DNA from: a virus
Reading direction: 5' to 3' (one strand)
Virus record (IMG/VR): IMGVR_UViG_3300022841_000021
Coordinates: 1-51,285 of that record
Length of the DNA: 51,285 nt
Part shown: piece after piece, positions 40,242 through 47,669 of the stretch
How the letters are laid out: every line of letters begins with the position of its first letter
Numbering within the stretch: position 1 is the first letter of the stretch
Position numbers and translations under genes: made by a program
Notes under the pieces: generated by a model
Told to the model about the DNA's origin: nothing
Database searches by the model: none
Seen by the model: the letters and a program-made list of their open reading frames with translations, nothing else

Positions 40242-41357
40242 ATGGAATTAAAAGAACAATTAGAAGCGCTAACTCTAAAATTAGAGGGCAAATCTCAAAC
40301 AGAAGTAAAGAACGCAATAGAAGCGTTTGAAGTAAAGCATAGTGAAGCGTTATCTTTAGAAACTAAAGCAATCAAAGAAGAGTTTGCGTTAGAATTGAAA
40401 AAAGTACAAGACCACGCAGATAAATTAGACGTAAAATTACAGGCAAAAATGAAGAGTGAAGTTAAAAACGTAGACAATATTAAGTCTGCAATTATGGAAA
40501 GTGGTAACGAAATCAAAGGATTAAGTAACCAAAAAGTACAAGTTAAAGCAGTAGGAGATATGTCTACGGCTAACTTAACAGGAGATGAGCCAAGAAGTTA
40601 TAATTATGATATTGTTGCTTTTCCTTCGCAGAAAGTAAATGTATCTGACTTAGTAGGTTCTGTAAACATTGATGGCGGTACTTATACCTATACCAAAGAA
40701 ACAGGTTCAGAGGGTTCTATTGGAGCGCAAACAGAAGGAGCAAGTAAGAACGCAAAAGATTATGACTTTGCTACTGTAGACGTTGCAACTGACTTTATCG
40801 CTGGTTTCGCAAGGTATTCTAAGAAAATGAGAAACAACCTTTCTTATATCGCTTCTGCAATTCCAGATTTATTAAGAAGAGATTACTTTAAGGCTGAAAA
40901 CGCTGCATTTAATGCTATTTTAGCTTCTGATGCAACTGCTTCGTCTGAAATTATCACAGGAAAGACTAAGGTAGAGATGTTAGTAAATGAAATCTCTAAA
41001 TTAGAAGATACAGATTACGATGTAACTGGAATAGTTGTAAGACCTTCTGATTACTACAGTATTTTAAAAACTCCTAAAGATGACTTAGCTGCTATCGTAT
41101 CTTACGAAGGTGCAGTATTAAGAGTAAATGGTATTCAGTTGTTAAAAGCTACTTGGGTAGGTGCTAACAAGTACTATGTAGGAGATTGGTCAAGAGTTAA
41201 CAAGATTAACACAGAAGGACTTTCTTTAGAGTTTTCTGATGTTGAAGGGACTAACTTTGTTAAGAACAATATTACCGCAAGAATAGAGAGCCAAACGGCT
41301 TTAGCAGTAGAGCAGCCTTTAGCGTTGATTTACGGAGATTTTACGGCTACTGCATAA
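40242..41357 (+). CDS. Major capsid protein, element B
   Basis: 371 residues with a charged helical delta-like region (about 1-85) and the HK97-fold body. Features: PSQKVNVSDLVGSVNI, GIVVRPSDYYSILKTPKD and a C-terminal strand IYGDFTA. Sequence unrelated by eye to the element A capsid protein. Strong terminator follows. Confidence 0.9.
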   Translation: MELKEQLEALTLKLEGKSQTEVKNAIEAFEVKHSEALSLETKAIKEEFALELKKVQDHADKLDVKLQAKMKSEVKNVDNIKSAIMESGNEIKGLSNQKVQVKAVGDMSTANLTGDEPRSYNYDIVAFPSQKVNVSDLVGSVNIDGGTYTYTKETGSEGSIGAQTEGASKNAKDYDFATVDVATDFIAGFARYSKKMRNNLSYIASAIPDLLRRDYFKAENAAFNAILASDATASSEIITGKTKVEMLVNEISKLEDTDYDVTGIVVRPSDYYSILKTPKDDLAAIVSYEGAVLRVNGIQLLKATWVGANKYYVGDWSRVNKINTEGLSLEFSDVEGTNFVKNNITARIESQTALAVEQPLALIYGDFTATA

Positions 41358-41378
41358 GTAGAATAGTAATATAGTAAG

Positions 41379-41413
41379 AAAGCCCTTTCGTTAAATCGTT
41401 AGGGCTTTTTTTT
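41379..41413 (+). terminator. Terminator after capsid gene
   Basis: AAAGCCCT (41379-41386) pairs with AGGGCTTT (41401-41408) around a 14-base loop; a T run follows. Confidence 0.88.
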
Positions 41414-41435
41414 CATATATTTACATAAAAAAGAT

Positions 41436-41735
41436 ATGAAAAAGTTACTGTTTATTATTGGATTTATTACGCTAATTGGTTGCACGGAAAATACTTATAT
41501 TACAGAGTTAGAAGAAATAGAGGTAGAGAACCCTGTAAGCGATTGCTGGCGTATTATTTCAGCTAATAGTGGTAATCCTCAATGTGAAACGAGATTGAGT
41601 ATAACCGTAGTTCGTGCTGACCTTTTCGGTACTCGAGACGCAAGAGGTTTACTTATTTGTGTTACTAATTCAGAATACACTATAGATAACTTTCGTTTAG
41701 GTCAAACTCTTTGTGATTTATCAATATACAACTAA
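41436..41735 (+). CDS. Lipoprotein moron
   Basis: 99 residues with a signal peptide and lipobox LIGC (C16), then acidic linker and a beta-rich domain with four Cys. It lies between two terminators, so it is a separate unit inside the late operon. Phage-encoded surface lipoproteins often block superinfection. A clear promoter is not seen in the short gap (TATATTTA near 41416). Function inferred from layout. Confidence 0.7.
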   Translation: MKKLLFIIGFITLIGCTENTYITELEEIEVENPVSDCWRIISANSGNPQCETRLSITVVRADLFGTRDARGLLICVTNSEYTIDNFRLGQTLCDLSIYN

Positions 41736-41756
41736 CCAACTTTACACACCTATTAA

Positions 41757-41790
41757 AGCCCTGTCATTAATTTGATAGGGTTTTTTTTAC
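41757..41790 (+). terminator. Terminator after lipoprotein gene
   Basis: AGCCCTGTCA (41757-41766) pairs with TGATAGGGTT (41773-41782), two G-U pairs, loop TTAATT, then a T run. Confidence 0.85.
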
Positions 41791-41809
41791 ACTTGGTTTT
41801 TTTATATCG

Positions 41810-41817
41810 TATATTTG
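41810..41817 (+). promoter_or_regulatory. Promoter restarting the late operon
   Basis: TATATTTG in a context of two TATCG half-sites (41805-41809 and 41825-41829). It lies after the lipoprotein terminator and about 48 bases before the next ATG, so it would restore transcription of the connector genes. Confidence 0.6.
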
Positions 41818-41864
41818 AGTAATATATCGTAATACGCACGTAATTACGAGATAAAAACATTAAA

Positions 41865-42035
41865 ATGATTAAAATAATAAAGGATATTTTTAAGTTAAGT
41901 GAGCAAAAATCTTATAAAATAGGAGATGTAGCAGACTTTGGAGATAAAGACAACAAAAGACTAATAAGCGAGGGCGTAGCGGAGTTAATAGTAAAAGCAA
42001 CAAAAGAGCGCAAAAGAACGATTAAAACAAAGTAA
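41865..42035 (+). CDS. Small post-capsid protein, element B
   Basis: 56 residues, basic end (KERKRTIKTK). Position matches the 46-residue protein after the element A capsid gene. The stop overlaps the next ATG. Function unknown. Confidence 0.6.
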   Translation: MIKIIKDIFKLSEQKSYKIGDVADFGDKDNKRLISEGVAELIVKATKERKRTIKTK

Positions 42036-42505
42036 TGGCATATTTAGATATCATAACGTTAGCAGATGCTAAAACATACCTTAGAATTGACGACACGTTA
42101 ACAGAAGACGATGCGCAAATTACTCGAATGATTAAGGCTTCGCTTTCGCAAATTGAAAGGGTTACTAATTATATTCTGTTTGCACGTTCTAAAAGCTATG
42201 TCGTAGATAATTCTATTGTAAATGTATATGACTATCCAATTAATAGCCTAACAACACCGACAACGGCTACAAGTGTGGAGCGTTCTATTTATACAACTTA
42301 CACAACAACGTTAAGCACGGATTTAAATGTGGTTTTAAACGTTGGTTATGCTGATACTATAAACGTACCAAGTGATTTAATTGAGGTTGCTTACGAAATG
42401 ATAGACTTAATGTATTATTCGCCCGAAACAGGCAAAAGTATAAAAGCAGATTTATCGGAGTTATCTAAAATGATTTTAGGCAATTACACAAGATTTTTTA
42501 TCTAA
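42035..42505 (+). CDS. Head-tail connector (gp6-like)
   Basis: 156 residues. The start YLDIITLADAKTYLRID and the late YEMIDLMYYSPE match the gp6-like connector family, which forms the first ring beneath the portal. The stop overlaps the next ATG. Confidence 0.82.
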   Translation: MAYLDIITLADAKTYLRIDDTLTEDDAQITRMIKASLSQIERVTNYILFARSKSYVVDNSIVNVYDYPINSLTTPTTATSVERSIYTTYTTTLSTDLNVVLNVGYADTINVPSDLIEVAYEMIDLMYYSPETGKSIKADLSELSKMILGNYTRFFI

Positions 42506-42867
42506 TGAGAAGCAGAAAGTTAAGCAAACGTATAGAAATATGGCAAACGTCTAATGTATCGGATGGTTTTGGCGGTAATACTGTAGCAGAAACTTTAATA
42601 ACGTCTTCGTGGGCTGAAATTATAACGCTTAACGATGTAAATAGAAGCACGGATATAGGAATTACCAGCGCAACAAACACAATTAAAGTAAGATTTCGTA
42701 AAAGAAACGATATTACTTACAATGGTTTAAATCAATATTTAAAATACAGAGGGTTTAAATACATTATAAAAAATCAACCTTTTAACGTTAGTTTTAGAGA
42801 TGACATTATAGAGATTATAGCAACTAAAGAGGAGTTAAGGAGTGTTACGCAAATAGAGCCGATATAA
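42505..42867 (+). CDS. Head-tail adaptor (stopper)
   Basis: 120 residues. A typical short adaptor: RSRKLSKRIEIWQ at the start, FGGN, the SWAEI segment and a final strand region (KYIIKNQPFNVS...). This family closes the capsid channel after packaging. Confidence 0.82.
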   Translation: MRSRKLSKRIEIWQTSNVSDGFGGNTVAETLITSSWAEIITLNDVNRSTDIGITSATNTIKVRFRKRNDITYNGLNQYLKYRGFKYIIKNQPFNVSFRDDIIEIIATKEELRSVTQIEPI

Positions 42868-43298
42868 TGTCAGATAAGAGCGTAAAAGGGCTAGTTAAGG
42901 TGTTAAAAGACTTAGAGAAGTTCGGGAAAGAAGCTGATAAAGGAGTTGAAATAGTTACAAAGGCGGTTTCTATGGATATTGTTGCAGATGCGAAGGCTTT
43001 TGCACCTAAAGATTACGGTAAGTTAGCCCAAAGTATAATTTATACTAAAGTAGAAGAGGCTGATTACAAGGTAGTTGTACACGCTCCTTACGGTGCTTAT
43101 GTAGAATTTGGAACTGGTAAAATGGTGCAAGTGCCAGCAGAATTAAAAGAGATTGCAATACAGTTTAAGGGTGCAGGCGTTAAACAAATTAATTTACAAC
43201 CTAGACCGTATTTATACCCAGCTTTTGTAAAAGGGAGAACACAATATTTAAAGGATTTAAAACACCTACTAAAAACATTAACAAATAAATATGATTAA
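42867..43298 (+). CDS. HK97 gp10-like tail completion protein
   Basis: 143 residues. The segment APYGAYVEFGTGKMV and the end QPRPYLYPAF are characteristic. It overlaps both neighbours (one base and eight bases). Confidence 0.85.
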   Translation: MSDKSVKGLVKVLKDLEKFGKEADKGVEIVTKAVSMDIVADAKAFAPKDYGKLAQSIIYTKVEEADYKVVVHAPYGAYVEFGTGKMVQVPAELKEIAIQFKGAGVKQINLQPRPYLYPAFVKGRTQYLKDLKHLLKTLTNKYD

Positions 43299-43725
43299 GC
43301 AATTACCAGACAAATACATACGCAAAGCGGTCTTTAGTGCCGTTAATAATTTGGTGGTTGATACGTTGACCATACCCGCGTTTGATAGTAGGGTTTCAGG
43401 CAACACAATACCGCAACACTTTATACTAATGACAACACAAACGAGCCAAGTAGACCAAATGACTAAATGCGGTGATGTTTGGCAAAGTTCTATTTTAATA
43501 GACGTTGTAACTACGTATGATGGTAGCGGAAACACTGGTAGCCGTTTATTATCTGAAAACATAATAGATGCAGTACGAAATGCTACAAATAACTTAGTTT
43601 TAGACGTAGATAGTGGATTAGTAGTACAGAAACAAATACAAGATTTTCCTAATGATATTGTTACCATTACGGAAAACGAGAATATATTTAGAAAGTTAAT
43701 GCGTTTAGAATTAACCATTAACTAA
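43291..43725 (+). CDS. Tail terminator-like protein
   Basis: 144 residues, DUF3168-like place and layout (mid-region strand, helix SENIIDAVRNATNNL and last strand RKLMRLELTI). It ends the connector block. Confidence 0.65.
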   Translation: MIKQLPDKYIRKAVFSAVNNLVVDTLTIPAFDSRVSGNTIPQHFILMTTQTSQVDQMTKCGDVWQSSILIDVVTTYDGSGNTGSRLLSENIIDAVRNATNNLVLDVDSGLVVQKQIQDFPNDIVTITENENIFRKLMRLELTIN

Positions 43726-43770
43726 CTTAACCCTATACTTTTCCTCGAAGTATGTTTTTTCTTTTTTAGC

Positions 43771-43806
43771 TTTTTTTTCCTCACTATTAATTTAGTGAGG
43801 TTTTTT
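43771..43806. terminator. Bidirectional terminator
   Basis: CCTCACTA (43779-43786) pairs with TAGTGAGG (43793-43800), with T runs on both sides (43771-43778 as A on the opposite strand and 43801-43806). It separates the rightward connector genes from the leftward gene. Confidence 0.9.
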
Positions 43807-43821
43807 ATTTATGCAGTAGTT

Positions 43822-44184
43822 TTATTGTGTTAAAATTAATTCATTACCTATAAGTGTGAAGTATAGGTTTTGTAATTGGTGTACGTGTTTTAAATTAGGA
43901 ATAGTTATACATTGTTTTCCTTGAATTAATATTAATGAATTTCTAACATATCTAATTCTGTATGCTATTTCATTCCTACATAAATACACTTTCTTTAAAT
44001 CCCAAGTAAACCCAAACTTCAACAACCAATCTTCTGTTAATGGTATAGTTTCAATTTTAGATAGTGGGGTTTCTTTAAATTTATAAATATCACAATAAAC
44101 ATTTTCTTTAGTCAGTGATTTAACTATTAAGATGTTTTTAGTGTCTGTTAAATAGTTTCCAATCCTTAATTCGTTTGCTTTCAT
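43822..44184 (-). CDS. MKANELRIGNY-family moron on reverse strand
   Basis: 120 residues from the ATG at 44184; a longer frame to 44232 is less likely because it would include the promoter region. The N-terminus MKANELRIGNYL and the end VHQLQNLYFTLIGNEL are the hallmarks of a family frequent in Bacteroidota phages, of unknown function. It lies antisense inside the late operon with its own promoter and terminator, as a moron. Confidence 0.75.
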   Translation of the reverse strand: MKANELRIGNYLTDTKNILIVKSLTKENVYCDIYKFKETPLSKIETIPLTEDWLLKFGFTWDLKKVYLCRNEIAYRIRYVRNSLILIQGKQCITIPNLKHVHQLQNLYFTLIGNELILTQ

Positions 44185-44203
44185 CGTTTTTATCCTTTTT
44201 AAG

Positions 44204-44233
44204 CAAATATAGTAAAAACCACCACAATACAAA
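44204..44233 (-). promoter_or_regulatory. Promoter of the reverse-strand gene
   Basis: On the minus strand TTTG (44233-44230), an 18-base spacer and TATATTTG (44211-44204) closely match the Bacteroidota -33/-7 consensus. The ATG follows 19 bases later. Confidence 0.82.
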
Positions 44234-44246
44234 ACTTATTTCATAG

Positions 44247-44310
44247 TATCGCAATGGGTATAAATTATAGTTATTAATATCGCATTTGGTATAAATTATA
44301 TTTATCTTTG
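44247..44310 (+). promoter_or_regulatory. Double-repeat late promoter, element B (copy 2)
   Basis: TATCGCAATGGGTATAAAT (44247-44265) and TATCGCATTTGGTATAAAT (44278-44296), starting 31 bp apart, followed by TATCTTTG at 44303-44310. Spacing and sequence match the promoter at 39496-39559; the second repeat starts 25 bases before the -7 box in both. Confidence 0.75.
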
Positions 44311-44336
44311 GTATATAATTATAAAAATATACAAAA

Positions 44337-44771
44337 ATGAGTACTTTTATTAAAGGCGATGCCGTTATTCTATCTATCTGGGATGGTTCAGCTTATTTAC
44401 CAGTAGGTTGTTTAACCTCAAACTCTTTAAGCGTTACAAGAAACGTAATTGAAGCACAGACTAAATGCGCACCTAGTCAGATTATTAGACAAGCGGGTTC
44501 GACAAGTTCAGAAGTTTCTTTCGAAGCAACTTATATTAAAACAGATGCAACAAAAACAGACTTTAACGCACTTTTAGATTTTATAAACGTTGCGCAAGGA
44601 ACTACACAAGATTGGAAAATGACAAGCGACCAAGATGCGCCTGTAGCTTACTATGGCTCTGCGGTTTTGGCTGACTTAGAGATTTCTGCTGCTGCTGGTG
44701 ACGAATTTGCTACTTATAGCGGAACGCTACAAAATAGCGGTTTAATTGTAACTGTAGATCCTAACGCATAA
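44337..44771 (+). CDS. Major tail tube protein, element B
   Basis: 144 residues, beta-rich with YLPVGCLTSNSLSVTRNVIEAQTK at the start and EFATYSGTLQNSG near the end, typical of the tail-tube fold in siphophages. It follows a strong promoter and precedes the chaperone gene. A related protein is encoded at 49846-50310. Confidence 0.85.
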   Translation: MSTFIKGDAVILSIWDGSAYLPVGCLTSNSLSVTRNVIEAQTKCAPSQIIRQAGSTSSEVSFEATYIKTDATKTDFNALLDFINVAQGTTQDWKMTSDQDAPVAYYGSAVLADLEISAAAGDEFATYSGTLQNSGLIVTVDPNA

Positions 44772-45145
44772 TGACAAATAAAATAAAGCTAAATTTTGAG
44801 GGTAAAGAACTGGGTTTTCATTTCGGACTGGGTTTTTTAGGTGAGTTATTGGATAGTTTAGACTGTTCTATTGATGAATTGGATGCGAATATTAAAAATA
44901 ATCCTTTTAAGGTCATTCCTAAATTAATGTATACTTCTTATGCTTATAATCTTGAGAGAGAAGGCAAAGAAGTTGCGTTAAAACTGTATGATTTTATAGA
45001 CTTATTAGATAGTGTTGGCGGTGTAGCTTCTGACGGCGTTAGTTTGTTTTTAGATGCGTTTAGTAACAGTATGACAAAAGACGTACCAGTAGCAAAAAAT
45101 AAAATTCCAACGTCGGGAAAGAAGAGAGCGAACCCAAAGAATTAG
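44771..45145 (+). CDS. Tail assembly chaperone, short (G-like) form
   Basis: 124 residues, lies between tube and tape measure. The heptamer G GGA AAG occurs in frame at 45115-45121, seven codons before the stop. The helical fold and Lys-rich tail fit lambda gpG-like chaperones, which coat the tape measure during tail assembly. The stop overlaps the extended frame. Confidence 0.82.
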   Translation: MTNKIKLNFEGKELGFHFGLGFLGELLDSLDCSIDELDANIKNNPFKVIPKLMYTSYAYNLEREGKEVALKLYDFIDLLDSVGGVASDGVSLFLDAFSNSMTKDVPVAKNKIPTSGKKRANPKN

Positions 45146-45456
45146 ACTGGGCAAGTGATATAATTTCTTTCGCTTTAGGAGAACTAAATACTCCGTCTTT
45201 GTCTTACGTTTACGATATGACGTGGGCGGAGTTTTGTATTAGGCAACACGCTCACAGACGAATAGAAAAAAACGAATGGTATAAGGTTCGTGAGATGGCT
45301 TACGCTTCATTAATAGGTTCTCATATTGACCCTAAGAAGTTACCTAAATCTAAAGATAAGTTTATTCCTTTAGACGGTGAAAGTAACGCAAAAGGTCTAA
45401 GCGATGTTCATAGGAATGCTATTTTAAAGGCTCAAAAACAATATAATAAAAAATAG
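44771..45456 (+). CDS. Tail assembly chaperone, long (GT-like) frameshift form
   Basis: Frameshifting at 45115-45121 would add 111 residues to the first 117, making a 228-residue protein. The added part has an aromatic region (SYVYDMTWAEFCIRQHAHRR) and a basic end. In lambda, the gpG and gpGT forms must be made in a fixed ratio. The downstream frame has no own good start (only TTG at 45199) and so depends on the shift. Confidence 0.82.
45115..45121 (+). promoter_or_regulatory. Programmed -1 frameshift site G GGA AAG
   Basis: Codons TCG GGA AAG in the zero frame give the X XXY YYZ pattern, identical to the slippery heptamer of the lambda G-T site. The -1 frame is open from 45103 to the stop at 45454-45456. 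Confidence 0.88.
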
Positions 45457-45458
45457 TA

Positions 45459-47666
45459 ATGGCAGAATTAAGCGTAGAGATATCCGCAAAAATTGACAGG
45501 TTATTATCGGAGTTAGGTAAAGCAAAAAAAGCTTTAGGCGGTATCGGTGCGGCTGCTGAAAAACTCACAGACAAGTTAAAAAGAGTTGGAGAGAAAATGG
45601 GTAGAATAGGTAAGTCTATGGCTACCTATTTAACGTTGCCTTTGTTAGCAATTGGTGGCGCTGCTATCAAAATGTCTTCGGATTTTACAGAAAGTTTAAA
45701 TAAAGTTGATGTAGCTTTTAAAAGTTCTTCTAAAGAAGTACGTAAATTTGCAAAAACAACTTTAGAAACTTTTGGTATTGCAGAGGGTACTGCCTTAGAT
45801 ATGGCTGCACTTTTTGGAGATATGGGTACTTCTATGGGTATTCCAACAGATAAGGCGGCTATTTTAGCGACTTCTTTAGTTGGTTTGGCTGGAGATATGT
45901 CATCTTTTAAGAACATTAACATTAAAGAGGTTACAACGGCTTTAAATGGTGTTTTTACAGGTGAAACTGAATCTTTAAAAAGAATGGGTATTGTAATGAC
46001 AATAGCCAATCTAAAAGCTTACGCACTTTCAAAGGGTATATCTGGTAACATTGAAGCAATGACACAGGCACAAAAGGTGCAACTTCGTTACGCTTATATT
46101 TTATCAATAACTAAAAATGCACAAGGAGATTTCGCACGGACTAGCGATGGTTCTGCCAATCAAATGAGAATCTTTACGGAATCCGTAAAAGAGCTATCCG
46201 TAGCTTTTGGTGAGATATTATTACCATATTTTACTAAGGCAATTACCTACGTAAACAAATTAGTAAAAGCATTTACAAATTTAAGCCCAACCACAAAAAA
46301 AATAATAGTTGTAGTCGCTGCTTTGGTGGCGGTTGTCGGGCCTTTGTTAATTGGCTTAGGGTTTTTATCAACTACAATAATACCCGCATTAATTACAGGC
46401 TTTACAATTTTAACTGGCCCTATAGGGTTAACTATTGCTGCTATAGCTGCTTTAGGTGTTATAGTTTACAAGAGCTTTGATGCTATTATTGTGAAAGTGG
46501 CTGAATTTTATAATTCTTTTGTAGACGTTTATAATCAAAGTGCTTTATTAAGAGGTATTATCGCAGCGATTGGATTACAGTTTAAAAACGTTTGGACACT
46601 TGCAAAATTTGCTTTTAAGAGTATTTGGGCTTATATGAAAAGCTTTGGCTCTAATGTTATAAATTTATTTAAAAACATAGGTAAGGTTATAACTGGGGTT
46701 TTAGGTTTAAATCCAGCAAAAATAAGCGAAGGAATAATAGGTGCTAAAGATATTATAACTAAAGGTTTATCTAATATAGGTAAAGAAGTTTCTAAATACG
46801 CTAAAGAAGCAGGTGATGAAATAGGCGTAAATATTGCAAAGGCTTTAGATGAAACAGTAAACGGAGAGTTAAAACATAAAACACCACAAGAGATAAAGAA
46901 AAGTTTAACTTCTTTAGGAAACTCACTAAAAGAAACTGCAAAAGAAGTAGGTAATTCTATAGGTATTTCTTTAGCAGACGGAGTTACAGAAGGCTCAACT
47001 AATGGTAGAAGTAAGACAGTAGGATTGAATTTAGATGGTTTATCAAGTGGCGTTAATTCAGAGCCTTTATCTTTACCAATGATGCCTTTAATTGATACCG
47101 AACAGTTTGATATGCAAGCTGCATTAATGAGGGAAAAGGCACAACAATTTAGTGATGGTGTTTCAAATATATTACAAAATGGTGTTTTATCTACATTTGA
47201 ACAATTAGGTAATAATATAGGGATGGCGCTAGCAAATGGCGGTAATGTAATTCAAGCTTTTATGGGTACTATTCTTAGTGCAATGGGAAGTACATTACAG
47301 AAATACGGTTCTTTGGTGGTTGCAGCGGGTATTGCAAGTGAAGCTTTTTCTAAATCTATGAAAAACCCTTTCGGTGGTGGTATTGGAGCTATAATAGCTG
47401 GTACTGCATTAATAGCAATAGGTGGTGCAGTAAAGTCTTTTAGTGGTGGTTTAGGTAAGGGGTCATCTAGCGGTGGTTCTTCGTCTAGGGGTTCAGGTGC
47501 TAGTGATTTTAGCGGTTCAAGTAGCGGTGGAAACTTTGGTGCTTCAAGTGGTTCTAGCGGTCTACAGAACGTAGTATTCGAGATACAAGGCACAAAATTA
47601 GTAGGTGTGTTAAGTAACACACTTTCAAGGAATAGAAGTTTAGGTGGCTCTTTAAGTTTGACATAA
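45459..47666 (+). CDS. Tape measure protein, element B
   Basis: 735 residues, so about 30 percent shorter than the one in element A and implying a shorter tail. The N-terminus has the conserved tape-measure block (KMSSDFTESLNKVDVAFKSSSKEV...), hydrophobic segments lie around 280-340, and the C-terminus is Gly/Ser-rich (about 640-735). The gene starts two bases after the chaperone stop. Confidence 0.92.
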   Translation: MAELSVEISAKIDRLLSELGKAKKALGGIGAAAEKLTDKLKRVGEKMGRIGKSMATYLTLPLLAIGGAAIKMSSDFTESLNKVDVAFKSSSKEVRKFAKTTLETFGIAEGTALDMAALFGDMGTSMGIPTDKAAILATSLVGLAGDMSSFKNINIKEVTTALNGVFTGETESLKRMGIVMTIANLKAYALSKGISGNIEAMTQAQKVQLRYAYILSITKNAQGDFARTSDGSANQMRIFTESVKELSVAFGEILLPYFTKAITYVNKLVKAFTNLSPTTKKIIVVVAALVAVVGPLLIGLGFLSTTIIPALITGFTILTGPIGLTIAAIAALGVIVYKSFDAIIVKVAEFYNSFVDVYNQSALLRGIIAAIGLQFKNVWTLAKFAFKSIWAYMKSFGSNVINLFKNIGKVITGVLGLNPAKISEGIIGAKDIITKGLSNIGKEVSKYAKEAGDEIGVNIAKALDETVNGELKHKTPQEIKKSLTSLGNSLKETAKEVGNSIGISLADGVTEGSTNGRSKTVGLNLDGLSSGVNSEPLSLPMMPLIDTEQFDMQAALMREKAQQFSDGVSNILQNGVLSTFEQLGNNIGMALANGGNVIQAFMGTILSAMGSTLQKYGSLVVAAGIASEAFSKSMKNPFGGGIGAIIAGTALIAIGGAVKSFSGGLGKGSSSGGSSSRGSGASDFSGSSSGGNFGASSGSSGLQNVVFEIQGTKLVGVLSNTLSRNRSLGGSLSLT

Positions 47667-47669
47667 TAT

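Noticed and set aside
45199-45456. Independent gene starting at TTG 45199
   Set aside because: The frame is open upstream to 45103 and linked to the chaperone by an exact lambda-type slippery site; the TTG is an arbitrary start.
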